From Mastigias papua (lineage: Eukaryota > Cnidaria > Scyphozoa > Rhizostomeae > Mastigiidae), in contig OZ025271.1 of NCBI GenBank assembly GCA_964019165.1, positions 7,926,275 to 7,990,274 of the forward strand: a DNA stretch of 64,000 bases. Direction: 5' to 3'. Positions 47,589 to 59,677 of this stretch are shown piece by piece. Below the pieces are notes generated by a model, which was not told where the DNA came from, made no database searches, and worked only from the letters and a program-made list of their open reading frames with translations. Each line of letters opens with the position of its first letter. Positions within the stretch are counted from its first letter, which is position 1. Position numbers and translations under genes: made by a program.

Positions 47589-48225
47589 ATTACAAATATT
47601 GCCCAAGAGACTAAGTTAATGAAGTGAAGGGTGTCTTAGTTCATCACTGAGTTTAATCAAAGGTCAACAAAACAGCCCTATTGATTTTCACAAAAAAGCA
47701 TCTGAAAATAGACACCCAAACACAACATTAAATTAGTCTCAAGGACAAACTAAGTGTTAATAGTAGGATAGGAAGACAATAAGGACTCCAGATGAACATA
47801 GCCAAAAACAAGGTTAGCGAATGTATATTAGGATATAGTTGAAATCTATATGGAGTGCTCTACGCAAGGGGTTGTTCAAAATTGCCTTATGGAATTGCTG
47901 AGAGAAAGTAAAATGGTGAGCTCAGACATCCTACTTTCTCTCAAGACTTAATAGATTGAATAATGTAAAAGATAAGTGTATGGGGATTGCAATACTGATT
48001 GGGTTCGCTAACACTTGTAGATGGCTATATTCAGACATCTTAAAATATTTATTTACACACAAGCAAATCATATAACTGCTAAACTGTTCATTAAACGCTA
48101 AGAAGTACTCGAATTTGAGTGAAAGGTAGTCCCTCTTCTGTTCTTTATTGTCGTCTTCTTCTTCCTCTTTTTCTTTGTATTCTTCTTCTTCTTCTTCGTC
48201 TACGGTCCTTTAACTTTCTATTCAG

Positions 48226-48326
48226 CATATATCGTGGATTGTTAGCTGAAAAAAGAATGACAAAGGCAGCAAAGCGATCTATGGTTTGGAAGATAATCAT
48301 TGTATTTCTTCAAAATATAAAGAGAT
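48226..48326 (+). CDS. small gene, exon 2 (first coding exon)
   Basis: The acceptor is strong: a pyrimidine-rich run from 48125, ending ctttctattcag at 48225. ATG at 48257 opens MTKAAKRSMVWKIIIVFLQN, and the exon ends AGAT before a consensus donor GTAAGT (48327), leaving one coding base. Coding part 48257-48326. The hydrophobic VWKIIIVFL segment could be a short membrane or signal-like stretch. With exon 3 it gives a 95-residue protein of unknown family. Confidence 0.5.
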
Positions 48327-48474
48327 GTAAGTTATTTAATCCAGTTTATTCATTGTTATGTATTTTAGAGTGATATATTTTAATGACGAATTATGTAATG
48401 CCAATCAAAAATATCTCTCCAAGTCTGTAAAATTTCTGCAATCAGCCCACATGTATGTTTTATGTTTGTTTCAG

Positions 48475-48692
48475 TATTCAGCACGAAGCAAAACGATAAC
48501 TTCAATAAACATTTCTTTGTAAGCTGTAAGGGAAACGCTTTTACTCAGACACATTGTTACGGAAATGTTAAGGATACAGAACCAGTGAATCTCTCTACAT
48601 GCAATACATTTTTGCAAAATTTCAGTTCAGTTGTGTCTAATTTTGAGATATGGAAATATATGTGTGTTATTTCACCCAATGTAACAATTTGA
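48475..48692 (+). CDS. small gene, exon 3 (terminal coding exon)
   Basis: The acceptor is tgtttgtttcag (AG at 48473-48474). The two bases TA complete the codon left open by exon 2, so the phases agree. It continues FSTKQNDNFNKHFFVSCKGN, AFTQTHCYGNVKDTEPVNLS, TCNTFLQNFSS and ends PNVTI before the stop at 48690-48692. Four cysteines are present. An AATAAA signal at 48979-48984 suits a 3' UTR of about 300 nt. No family recognised. The combination of CCAAT-rich promoter, phase-matched introns and poly(A) signal makes this the best host-gene candidate of the window. Confidence 0.5.
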
Positions 48693-48978
48693 CTTGATTG
48701 AGATTAAGGTCAAAAAAAGAGATGATGAATTAAAATGATGAAAATCTTCAGCTTACAGAACTTCTGAATTTGATTGAAAGCAATAATTGTTTAGCTTACT
48801 GTTATATGCTTCTGTTCTATTATTGAGAAATGCAAAAATACTCGTGAACAGCAAATGAACAGTTCTTCTCTTCATCACATAGTTTGTCTGGCTCGAACTT
48901 AAAAATACTCCTTTTTGCTTTATTGTTTTGTAGTCCTTGATATCTAAAGTTTTGATTCATGTAAAAGAAATGGAAGTA

Positions 48979-48984
48979 AATAAA
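48979..48984 (+). terminator. AATAAA polyadenylation signal candidate
   Basis: Canonical hexamer 287 bp after the stop codon of the small gene. Confidence 0.4.
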
Positions 48985-49002
48985 CTTGAATCAATTAATT
49001 AA

Positions 49003-49371
49003 TCTTTGTTATCTGGTTCATTTGTTGAAATGTTGAATTTTAAAAGAGGAAATTGTTTCTATGCTTCCAAGCACGTTCATAAAATACATTGATGATTAAC
49101 ATTAGATGAATTATTTTCTACCTCCAACCTTCAAAACCCTTAACTACACCTTCCATCCACCATCATCCAGAAAGCACCAACCTTCAAAACTACCCACAGA
49201 CTAAATCCACATTACTATTCTCAACACACTGCTTAAATTCATCTAATGTTAATCAACAAAGGGTGTCAGATAGTTTTTCATTTTTCTGCTAGTCCATTTC
49301 TGTAATAGTTCTAGTTGTCCTCGTTCTTTCAGCTTTTATCATTAATCAAAGAGAACCAGATAACAAAGTTA
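49003..49371. repeat. nested inverted repeats
   Basis: Outer arms: tctttgttatctggttc (about 49002) and gaaccagataacaaag (about 49350). Inner arms: tgattaacattagatgaatt (49093-49112) and its exact reverse complement (49236-49255). The centre is rich in aaccttcaaaac variants. It is probably a foldback MITE; it lies directly after the poly(A) signal of the small gene. Confidence 0.65.
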
Positions 49372-49608
49372 ACATGATTTCAGGTGGGTAATCACTTCGC
49401 AATTGTCATGATTCAGTTTTATCCACTTTTTTCTATCTCGATCCTGATTTTTAAATCTATGTTCAATTTGGTAGTATTTTCCCTGACATGACAGAATCCA
49501 TGCTATGTCTCTTATTCTTTGGCCATAGTGATAAAATATAGTTAATCCAAAGTGCAACTTACGATTGAAGTCCTTGATATAGTCTTCTCTTTGGTAGAAC
49601 CATAGCAT
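49369..49608 (-). CDS. hypothetical 79-codon ORF
   Basis: Reads MLWFYQREDYIKDFNRKLHF and further on CQGKYYQIEHRFKNQDRDRK and LNHDNCEVITHLKSC, ending with TAA. It is charged and protein-like. A donor-like GTAAGT lies inside the frame after AAGGACTTCAATC (about 49560), so the region could instead be a short exon plus intron. It lies downstream, on the same strand, of the 50-52 kb unit array. No family recognised. Confidence 0.3.
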   Translation of the reverse strand: MLWFYQREDYIKDFNRKLHFGLTIFYHYGQRIRDIAWILSCQGKYYQIEHRFKNQDRDRKKWIKLNHDNCEVITHLKSC

Positions 49609-50021
49609 CTTTCATTGACTCCTTAAGTTCAAATAATATGATATCATGTTATTGCATTATGTATTTAGACATTTAAATCTGATGAAAATGTTGCAATTAA
49701 TTTCCAACAATCTCCTTGGTTATTGCATTGATAGAATTGATTTCACAAAAATCCTTCAACAGCATAACAACATTTGTTCAATATCCAGTCATCTTCTTTC
49801 CATTAATCATTATCTTTATGGACGTTAATCAGTAACTATATAAGATGTCCTGTAAGATATAGCAAAAACTAAAATTCAAAATAAATTATCAATTAACATA
49901 GTAATGATTCACCATTGTTTTTAAATGATTTGTTGCTTTTTCGACCGTTTTGCCATTATAGTTTCTCGATTCTTATAATTATATACATATAACTTAAGGA
50001 CAGATACATATATTAACATAT

Positions 50022-51920
50022 GACTCCTACCTGTTGCATTTTTGTTACTTTGAGATGACTGACATGAATTATGAAAGATTTTCTTCTTCCTCCATCCTGT
50101 TTTGCAAATGTAGATGCTTCATAGTAAATAAATACTAATATGAAATTTAAATAAATATTACTTTTTGGTTTCATATTTACACAAGTTTGAGTTTAGTAGT
50201 TGCTCGACGATTTTCTTCTTTCTTACTTTGTTGTCATTTTATATGCTCCATACTAAACATTATAGATAATTAACTTAAATATAAACATACCCGTGAAGCA
50301 TACCTGCTACAATGATGTCATCTTGAGTTGAGTATTTATTCGACGAGTTTCTTCTTTTTCCATCCTTCTTTGCCATTTTATATAGTTCACAATAACAATT
50401 GTATAGCGATAACTTAAAGACAAACATGCAAATAAAACATACCTGCTCCGTTAATATAATTTTGAGTTGAATATTTGTTCGATAATTTTCTTCTTCTTTC
50501 AGTCTTCTTTGTCATTTTAATTAGATATCAAACTTAAATATAAGCATACAAATATTACATACCTGCTCCAATGATATCAGTTTTAGTTGAGTATTTTTTC
50601 GATGATTTTCTTCTGCTCTCATCCTTCTTTGCCATTTTAATTAGGTATAAAACTTAATATAAACATACAAATGAAACATACCTGCTCCAATGATGTTATT
50701 TTAAGTTGAGTAGGCCTATTTGCTTGATGATTTTCTTCTTCTTTCATCCTTCTTTGCCATTTTATATACGTCATTGTAACAATTATATATCGCACGTAAA
50801 ACATACCTGCTCCAATGACGTCATTTTGAGTTGAGTATTTGGTTGATAATTTTCTTCTTCTTTCATCCTTCTTTGCCATTTTATATACTTCATTGTAACA
50901 ATTATATATCGATAACTTAAATATAAACATACACGTAAAACGTACCTGCTCCAATGATGTCGTTTTGAGTTGAGCAATTGTTCGATGATTTTCTTCTTCT
51001 TTCATTCTTCTTTGACATTTTATATACTTTATAGTAACAATTATATATCGATAACTTAAATATAAACATATACTTAAAACATACCTGTTTGAATGACGTC
51101 ATTTTGAGTTGTATATTTGTCCTCTTATTGTCTTTCTTTTCCATCCTTCTTTACCATGTTAGGTGCTCCTTAAGAACTGTTATATGTAAATAATTGAACA
51201 TTGAAAAATATACACAAGTAACACGTGTTCCATTCATATCATCCTGAGTTGAGAATTTATTCCGTGATTTGCTTCTCTTTCCATCTTTTTTTGCCTACAT
51301 TACATGAACTAGTTGTAGATATAATTGTATCGTTCTTTTGCCATTTTTGATGTGACAAAATATAAATTATATGAAGATAGCATAAGGATAAATATATATG
51401 CATAACTCATACATGTTCCATTTATGTTATTCTGAGTTGAGTATCTGTTCCATGATTTTGCTTCCTTCTGCATCCTTCTTGCCATTGCGGACCCTAAATG
51501 CTAACAATTATGAGTAAATAAGTTATAGATAAAAATATATATAACTCATGCGTGTTCCTTACTTGTCATTCTGAATTGAGTATATACTTCTTTTCCATTG
51601 TGAATGGTTCATAATAATAAATAATGTACAGATAAAAATATGCATAAATCGTATGTGCTACATTGATGTCATTCTGTGTTGAGTGTTTGCTGAATCATTC
51701 TTTATATCGTTATCTGTTTGTTTTTAAATATTGGTTTGATGATTCTCTTCTTTTACGATCTTTCTTTTAAAATTTAAATGCTAAATACGGACAATTATAA
51801 ATAAGTTAGTTAATGACAAAAATATACGTGAATCATATGTCCTTCATTGACACCAGTTTGAGTTTAGTATTTAGTCGGTGATGTTCTTCTCTTTTCATCT
51901 AAATTTGCAAGCATATATGA
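50022..51920 (-). repeat. array of exon-like units with ATG and 5' splice site
   Basis: About 14 degenerate units, 120-150 bp apart, can be aligned. The best seven (about 50300-51160) share, on the minus strand, an ATG, then codons for MAKKDERRRKSSNKYSTQND, then IIGA, then a conserved GGAGCAG followed by GTATGT, an excellent 5' splice site. Units near 50300, 50440, 50560, 50800 and 50940 keep this frame without a stop; units near 50680 and 51080 have one. The 55-75 bp between one donor and the next conserved block is AT-rich and of intron size, but the only shared AG (aaaatggcaaag) is a poor acceptor. Alternatives: repeated first exons, microexons, or a satellite. Confidence 0.7.
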
Positions 51921-54600
51921 AATGATTGTTTGTAATCAATGTTGTATGAATAATTTGCCAATTCAGAACCTTAATGGTAACAATCATATTTAAATAACAT
52001 AAAGATCAAAGAATATATAATACTTGGGTAAAAGTGATTGACTTATTGATTGTTCTAATTTGTATCATCAATGTAGAACTATGCTTTAGGGGGGAAGGAG
52101 TGCTGATGCATTTCACCAATGTGTTTTATGGTTAGCATTCAGTCTTTTATCTTGCCCGTTCAGTCTCTGGATTTGGATGCAAGCGTTGACCCTATGCAAC
52201 AATTTTGTGTGCATATAAGGTATATGTAGGATGATGGGGGCTGGAGAAGGGTTGAATCAGATGATGAAGTAATTCAATGAGAATAATAATTATTAGTTCT
52301 AATTAATAATTAATTATTAATTCTAACAAATACTGAAGGTTTATTACTGGGTAGAGCAGTGCATCCCAGAATAGCCCCAACAATTTACTACAGTATATTT
52401 GTAGTCTTCATATTTGATTTTTGATTGTACCCTTTTTTGGTGTTATGGCAACATTTCGCGTGACCATATGTGTACAGTTCGTTGTTAATACATCTCTTTG
52501 TTTGAAGTACTGATTTTTCCGTATTTTCGTTTTGGTTATTCTTCATATATGTATTATGTTTTCTTATTTATTTTTGACTATAAATCTGAACCTTTATTAA
52601 AACTCTTGATATTCCCCCCTTTTGATTACACGCTGTTTTACAGTTTTGCTAGATTTGCCCTTAATGCCAAACTCCTGTCACTAACCACCATTCTCAAACC
52701 TCCAGCCTCAAGATCCTCAACCACCAGACTTCCAGAATCTAGCAATACCACAATAAACTACAACCTTTGCAAAACCTACAAAAGTGTAAAAGAGCGTGTT
52801 CTTTACTCCAAAAGAGGCGATGCTAATTTGAGTCATTATATTGCCAAATTCCCGTGTTAATTGTATGAAACATTGAGAGATGCTCGCAAGTTGTTTGACT
52901 TCTGATTTAAAACGTATTAAATCGATTATTATCAGTTATTACTGTAAACACATTTCTGAGGCATCTTTAGTTGGGAGGAAAATTCATGACATAATAAACA
53001 AGAAGATAAATCTCATGTTTTTCAAATTTGTTTCCCTTATCTTTTCATTTTCACATTAGAAGCTTGTAGAAAACTTTAAAGAATGCTCTCTACCCTGTTA
53101 TAATATGCAGTGTTTCGAATCCTATTGAATTCTGTTCATTCGATTTGCGCCATGCACATGCTTTTGCAACTAATGCTTCGTGCATTCCCAAAGGATTGTT
53201 TCGTTACCTGCAGTTCTTTCTGCTAAAGCATGGTCTGTCGAATGACAAACATCTCTAATTATCCCAGAGATTTCCGAAGGCCTTCTTCAGCATTTTGGCC
53301 AATTTTCAACTGCCTATTATTATTTTGAACTGCTTATTGCTGATTATTAATCGTTCATCGAAAGGAGATTGTGGTTGTTGAAGCTTATACGATGCTTCTT
53401 GTGTCTGAGACGGATATGTCAACTGGATATGACATGAAATGCTTAGATTTGCAAGATACAAGAATGAAGTATAGGAGGTTTACTTATCTGTGTTTCTCAT
53501 GTCCTCTGTAGGCATAATTCCATCGCGTCCGGATTGAAGTGTTTCATCATTGCATTGCCAAGTGTTACAACTTCGCGTACATGTCAGAAGGTTGGAAATC
53601 TGACCTGAAATGCAGGAAAATACTGTAAGTATCACATCGAATTTTAACAGATTCATGTGTCAATTTTGCATTTTAATAGGTGGCAGTTATTTTTGTGCAA
53701 TTTTTCAACCATTGCTTAAGTTGAAGGTTGAGTTTTCCGCCAAGCCTTGGCTACCCCTCGTGCATGGAATTGAAAGCAAAACTGCTGCTTAATTATTGCA
53801 AATTAAGTCCTTTTATAGACTCAAGGCTACAAGTAGCTATAGTGAAGTGTGAACGAGTTGTAATTTGAAGATACAACGTGAATACTTGCCTTCGATTAAT
53901 TTGATCTCAGAGCATTACCGTGGGGTCCTTGCATGACCGATGTCCAAGATGCAAAGGTCGAAAGTGATGTGTGCAAAGCTATTTATACCCTTGCTCGCAT
54001 TGACCTCTGGGTCTATTGTTTGCAACTGGATGGAACTGTATCTACGTATCTATTGCAAATATTTTGAGATGATTTCTATATTTTATTCAAGTATTCTTAG
54101 GGCATAAATTGTTTAATGTTTACTTGCACGTTTTTGCGTCATGTTAAATTTGATTACAGCTTGCTGACATTTCCTGCTTGTGTTCTAACAGTTTGAGTTC
54201 TTGTCCACTTCTGTCCGTTTGTTTTCTAATCAAACTTTTATATTTCTTGAAAATCTGTTTTGCCTGTAGCATGTCTTTCATAAGCCATGCGTGTTATTAC
54301 ATTACTTTTCTCCAATGTTAGGAGATCTTTCATGCAATGAAGATGTGATGTCATTTGCACAAGGAGAGCACAGATTATGAACAGCCTTTATCTATAACAT
54401 TTTAGCAACCATTTCTATCCTTTGATAACAGATGTCTCTTGTAAAATCAGCTGTTTTTCTGTTGTTTTCTTCTTAATTCCCGGGTCCTCCTCAGGGGGTA
54501 TATTATTCCATATACATACACACCTTTATATTCGATCGCACGTATCAGGAGATTTTTACCAATGCTACGCCCTTGAGATTCAACATGCTTCTTTATGATA
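51921..54600. other. no gene recognised
   Basis: Low-information AT-rich sequence. The plus-strand frame at 52498-52860 (120 codons) is hydrophobic then Ser/Thr-rich and shows no motif or splice support. Confidence 0.4.
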
Positions 54601-54845
54601 ATATCCAGAGAGAATAGAGCCCTCAAATGTCATATTGCTCCTATCGTGGTTTGTTTCTAGTGGTATTCAACTGAAATATAACTTTGTTTGCCCCGTTGTC
54701 TGTTCAATTGATTATGGCGACTAATGGACCCAAGGTCATAACCAGAGGCTGTTCTGTTTTGCATTTCAAAATCCCGTACTGTAAACTGCTCAATTTTCAA
54801 TTTTACAGAAGTTGCACGGCAAATACACTTCATCCATTTTCATAA
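54601..54845 (-). pseudogene. decayed duplicate of the 54.85-55.1 kb ORF
   Basis: Aligns with 54847-55112 over its length: atggatgaagtgtatttgcc, ...gttatgacctt..., ...ttatatttcagtt..., caatatgaca. The start reads MDEVYLPCNFCKIEN before a stop. It has several stops, while the neighbouring copy is open. Confidence 0.5.
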
Positions 54846-54846
54846 T

Positions 54847-55095
54847 TTACTGCTTAAAGCTCTCAGCCGTCAAATTGCTCTTATATTGTTCGGTCTGTTG
54901 TGTTACTGAACTGAAATATAACCTTACTTGCTCTATTTTCTGTTCCCTATTCAAATGATACAAATCGAAGTTGAGAGCATCTTGGCCTAGATCCATAACT
55001 AAGAGCTGTTTTCTTTTGGATTTCGAATCCCTTAATATAAACTGGTTAACTTTGTCTAAACTACAGAGAACGCATCGCAGATAGTATTCATCCAT
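54847..55095 (-). CDS. hypothetical 82-residue protein (tandem duplicate)
   Basis: Starts at the ATG at 55095: MDEYYLRCVLCSLDKVNQFI, then LRDSKSKRKQLLVMDLGQDA, then LNREQKIEQVRLYFSSVTQQ, ending ESFKQ. It is charged, with a CxxC at the N-terminus and a probable helix at the C-terminus. A decayed copy lies directly downstream on the same strand, so this was a tandem duplication of about 240 bp; one copy stayed open. It may be an exon. Family unknown. Confidence 0.4.
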   Translation of the reverse strand: MDEYYLRCVLCSLDKVNQFILRDSKSKRKQLLVMDLGQDALNFDLYHLNREQKIEQVRLYFSSVTQQTEQYKSNLTAESFKQ

Positions 55096-56624
55096 TTACA
55101 TAAATGCACTGCTTTGAAATTGTACAACAGAAAGTCAATGAACTGAATTCGTAATATCATCATCAACAAAATGATAGAATTAACTACTAATTCTTATGAT
55201 TACTAACACTACTCAAAGGTGAATGAAATGTAACTATTAAATTAATATCTTAAAAGAGTTACAAATATGAAAGAAGAGAATATGAAAAGTCAAATGATGT
55301 CTTCATCGTATGACGTATAAAATTTTTTTGTTACGATAGAGGTATTAAACATTTGAAAATGCATTATCCACTGCTTTGTCTTAATTGAGTATGTCTTTGT
55401 TAGTAGTATACTCATCTTCTATAGGATGCAGATATGATAGGTTAACTTAAATTAAACAGTGTAATCAACAATTTTAAAGCCTTTGACGGAAACACAATCA
55501 GTCATCTACACATTTTATTTGGCACCTTCGGATTCAATTCAATTCAATTATAAATTCAATTCAATCATTGGGTTAATAGAAAATACAACTCATCACAAGC
55601 AATAGCTGACATGAGAAAGACCTGGGATTAAGAAAACATAACGAATGACATGCATTTCACATCAATATTTTTGAAAACAACACGTTTTAAACTTGTAATG
55701 GACAATAGGGAAACTTTGAAAGACACGATCATTGCAACCCATCTTTGATACAAGGGGGAGGGGGCTCAGTCCAAAGCTCTACACCCTGAGCCACCCTTAG
55801 AAATCACTCCAGGCTATTAAACTGAAATCGGAGAATCATAACATTCATGGATGTGTGAACATATTGATGGAGAGAGGATGGCACGTGATCTTACTGCCAA
55901 TTGCATTATGTAGTAACCAGGATTTTAAGGTTCTGGACATATCACGTGTTTTCGTAAAATCAAGAGATTAGGGTGAACGAAATCTTGTGGCCAAGAGATA
56001 TATGTCGAGTTAAACCATGTGCAATTTATATTGATAAATCTGAAGTGATCGAATTGATTGGAAAAGCCTTGATATGGGAGGGAGTAGTTTTAAGTGGCAT
56101 GAGAATATTTCAAAAAGATACAAGGATGTTGCCACGGATCTTTGAGAATAACCTGTGCATTGAGATTATGAACGTACAACATACTGGTAATGAAAACTCT
56201 TGCTTTCAAAGATTCAACATTTATGTTAATATCATTCCTTGTAAATGAAAGTAGAAGCGAGAAGTACACTAAAGCATAGAATGTGTCTGAGAATACGTAA
56301 ATATAACGGTTAATTAATTTATGAGCAAAATGTTTCAAATACATTCCTATTTTTACAGAGGTGGTTATAAATAGAAACAATGGATAAATGTGTGCTAGTT
56401 TTATGCATCTTGCTCTATCAAATGACTCTGCAAAATGTCCAATTTCTAACGAATTCCAAGGTTCAACTGCAAACCAAATAGTCAACTGTTTTTGAGTTGA
56501 TAAATAATGGAATAAAAGTTCACCGTATCATGCAATTCTATCTAAAGCTTAAAAAGTATACATCATAGCACAGAGCATATATGTCAGTTGTTAGTTCCTC
56601 GAGTGATGCATCACCCATGCAACT
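55096..56624. other. no confident gene
   Basis: Overlapping plus (55973-56248) and minus (56090-56485) frames show no motifs. This stretch would hold the 3' UTR of the minus-strand microexon locus if the terminal exon at 56625 is real. Confidence 0.35.
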
Positions 56625-56687
56625 TTATGAAACTTGTAAAGCTCCTGCACAACCATCAATTTCCATTTCCAGTATTATTTCAATGTC
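56625..56687 (-). CDS. microexon locus: candidate terminal exon
   Basis: Acceptor tttttacctttcag (AG at 56689-56688) is followed in phase 0 by codons reading DIEIILEMEIDGC and then AGALQVS, with TAA at 56627-56625. Cassettes at 58864, 60589, 60937 and 61302 end in phase 0, so any of them could be spliced to it without a frame change. No transcript evidence. Confidence 0.4.
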   Translation of the reverse strand, partial: DIEIILEMEIDGCAGALQVS

Positions 56688-57696
56688 CTGAAAGGTAAAA
56701 ATTAACCAATATTACAGTTGCTTAAATACTAAATCGCAAAACACAGGTGAGGACATTAAAATTTGAACCAAAATCAGAGCCAGTTACCAAACATGGAAAT
56801 GAAAAAGAGAAGCCTTTCAAGTAGTACTATAATGTAATGTAGACGGGGGGCCTTGTAAATCAGCACTCAATGAGAGGCTACCTTCCTAAAACATATGAAA
56901 TGAAACGAAAAGAAGTGTGTTTCTTCCTTGGATTATTAAAAATTTAACAATAGTGAATAGGCGCCAAATGGTCAACCATAAAGCCAAATTGGGCACAATA
57001 TTCATCCTGTTACGCGAATCTACCCCCATCTAGTTGCATGTTTCGGTTCACATATTGGTCGTGTTCCAGTGTCTCATACTCTGACGAGGAGCCTACGAGA
57101 AAATGCTTCTAAGGTACTAACGAATGTTCCCAACAGACAGTTTATTAAAACTTTATAAAAATTTATAAACTTGGGAGTAAATCGTTTTTCATTTGTATCT
57201 CTAGCTAGTTCCACCTTCTTATGCTCTTTTTCCTCTTGCGATCACCAGTTTATATACAAACTAGTTGATGTCACAAAAAAACAATGATAAGCAACACAGT
57301 ATCCAGCTAGTTTGTTATTTTTTGGTTACTAAACATCGATAAGTTAAACTCTTTTAATGTTTTCCAGGGTCCTTAGAACCCTGTATGCCTGTCCACACTA
57401 CAATAAGTTTAGAAATAGCTGCTTGGCTGACCATTCCTTGTAATGACAATGGCTGCCGCATTCTGAAGGTTACATGTTTGTTTTCTATATGAAACGTTTA
57501 GTCTGTTTCCATCCACGTGTCCTTGACACTCATAGAAATAATCCATTGATTAGTTTTCTGTTGGTAACTTCAGCTGATTGTCTCTTAAAATTACTCACAT
57601 AATCAAAAAACTACATTTGTGTACTAGAAGATCAAAACATTATAAATTCAAGAAAACGTGTGCCAAGTTGAAGATAAGATATAAAGACTATCATAC

Positions 57697-57762
57697 CTCA
57701 TTTCTACAATCAGATTGTGATGTTCTCAATGATGTTCGGGGTGATGACGATTAATGATGGGC
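57697..57762 (-). other. microexon locus: exon-like segment, no open frame
   Basis: 66 nt between a strong acceptor (cttgctttccttag) and a donor (AATGAG followed by GTATGA). All three frames contain a stop, so if spliced it would be noncoding or would end translation. Confidence 0.35.
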
Positions 57763-58063
57763 CTAAGGAAAGCAAGAGCACGCAGGGTTGTTAATACAAA
57801 GATTTAAACTATGTTTACTATGAAAACAGATAAAAAGGAAGAAAATTGAAGTACACTGTGAGTTCCGCTCAATTTGCTACATAAATATTATCATACATTT
57901 TGAGTAGAAATCATAATAAAATCCACAAATATCACTTAAAGCAAAATATTCAATTGAATACAACAGTATCTTCTATACTAAGAGCAACATTCAAATCCCA
58001 TTGATAATACAATCCTATATATATACTGTATATATAATGCTACATCATATGATTTCAACTTAC

Positions 58064-58152
58064 ATCGTGTTGAGATGGTACACTCCATTAAAAGACTTGA
58101 GGAGACACATTTTCATAATAAAACTGAGGCACTAATGTTGAATATGCTGTAT
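58064..58152 (-). pseudogene. microexon locus: type-1 cassette, expanded and broken
   Basis: 89 nt between cttcatttacag and GTAAGT. It contains codons for STLVPQFYYENVSPQVF in register with the 19-20 codon type-1 peptide, then TAA, then a second partial copy of the unit end (gtaccatctcaacacgat). Internal duplication plus a stop make it non-functional as coding sequence. Confidence 0.45.
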
Positions 58153-58488
58153 CTGTAAATGAAGATAAAGCAAAATCATACGGATGTTTCATATATACTT
58201 AGTCAAATCACATAGTCATTACATTTAATGCACAAATATGAACTACATCATGGTACAAACCATATCAGGGCTGCTCACCAATGAGATGTTTGTTGCCAAG
58301 CAATGGCAATACTCGAATATGAATTGTAGCTATCATAACAGCATGAATGCACAACAAACATACTGAAATATGTAAGACGTGAATGTGAAGCCTAGAGAGG
58401 GCAGTAATTAGAGGCCATTGCAAATTGCATGTAAAAGGTATTATCTTCAAACATTTAATGCCTTTTGCAATCGTGCCAGGAAACTTAC

Positions 58489-58546
58489 TGTTGAAAATGG
58501 AAGAAAAGTGCTTCCAGTGGATGTATGTGTGAGAAGCTAAAAGACT
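58489..58546 (-). other. microexon locus: type-2 cassette, copy B
   Basis: 58 nt between a very good acceptor (cttgtttctcatgcag) and donor GTAAGT. Homologous to 60222-60281 over the whole exon and into both introns, with a 2-nt length difference. One frame reads SLLASHTYIHWKHFSSIFN; the corresponding frame in copy A has a stop, so coding status is uncertain. Confidence 0.45.
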
Positions 58547-58863
58547 CTGCATGAGAAACAAGTGAATTAATAAAGAATGAAATAAATCAATAACTATTAA
58601 ACAATAATTATTCACCAATTATTCAACAATTAAGTTGATGAATACAAAATTATACATGCTGTACAATATTATTTTATCCAATGATAATTATAAAAACTTG
58701 TAAGAATAAACAACAAAACTTGTAAAAAAAGTGCCTGCAATTGCTTAGAAGCCACCATTGACTGTAACATCAAGCTGAATAAAATACTTCAAAGGACCAA
58801 CAATATCCGAGTTGATCTGAGAATACATCACCAAATAGACAATGGTATCTGAATATAACTTAC

Positions 58864-58923
58864 GCTATAATGAGGAGGCATACCACAATAATAAATTTGA
58901 GATGCTGGCGCTGAAGGATTCAT
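58864..58923 (-). CDS. microexon locus: type-1 cassette (20 codons)
   Basis: 60 nt in phase 0-0 between cgtcttttgtag and donor GTAAGT. Reads MNPSAPASQIYYCGMPPHYS. Homologous to the cassettes at 60589, 60937 and 61302. Its multiple-of-three length means skipping or including it keeps the frame. Confidence 0.5.
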
Positions 58924-59677
58924 CTACAAAAGACGACAGAAAGAATTAAATATATTAGACAGATAGCAAATATCTCATCAATTTATTAGATATTCATTAG
59001 ATTGAACAAATGTTCTATGTAATAAAACTGCATTCATATCACATCTTCTTTTTATTAGAAACAGACATCCTCTATACACCCTGGATGTCTCATAATAGTT
59101 TGTCATATCCAGCCTTAGATGTTTCCTAAGTTGATCTCCAAATTCTGGAAATTTCCTACAACAATAAGGCAACTACGAGAGATAGGATCTTTAGCTAAGG
59201 ATATTTGAGTAATTGATTCGGTTTGTATTTTGATTCTTGTTTACTAAACGTTTCTCACAAAGGCAGATTTTTCACGTTACTATTTGAAACTCAGCCAGGC
59301 AGTGTTTCTTAACTTTTACCTGCTTTGGGAGAAACCAATAGACTTAAACATCCAATGGTCACATAATACATGAATGTGAGGCACGATAGATCTGACAATA
59401 TTGTTGCAGTCAGTATGGTTAGACCATGGAATAGAGACTATAAAATGATCTTCTGGCGATGCATCTATATATGGGTCAACTGCCAATTAGTGTGACTTTG
59501 TACATTCCACACTATGACGTAAAAGAGATACCAATTAGACCACAATATGGCAATTATTATATATCACTACAAAGATCTGAACTTCATCAACATCTTCGAT
59601 AAAAATTTCAATCAAAGAAATTTAATGAAAAACATAGTAATAAACAGACACGACAATGCTATATGATTTTGACTTAC

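Noticed and set aside
47880..47960. Possible hairpin gagagaaagta / tactttctctc
   Set aside because: Only 11 bp of pairing with low-complexity purine/pyrimidine content; weak compared with the other hairpins.
50022..51920. CRISPR-like direct repeats
   Set aside because: The units are 120-150 bp and degenerate, without short identical repeats and unique spacers, and the setting is eukaryotic.
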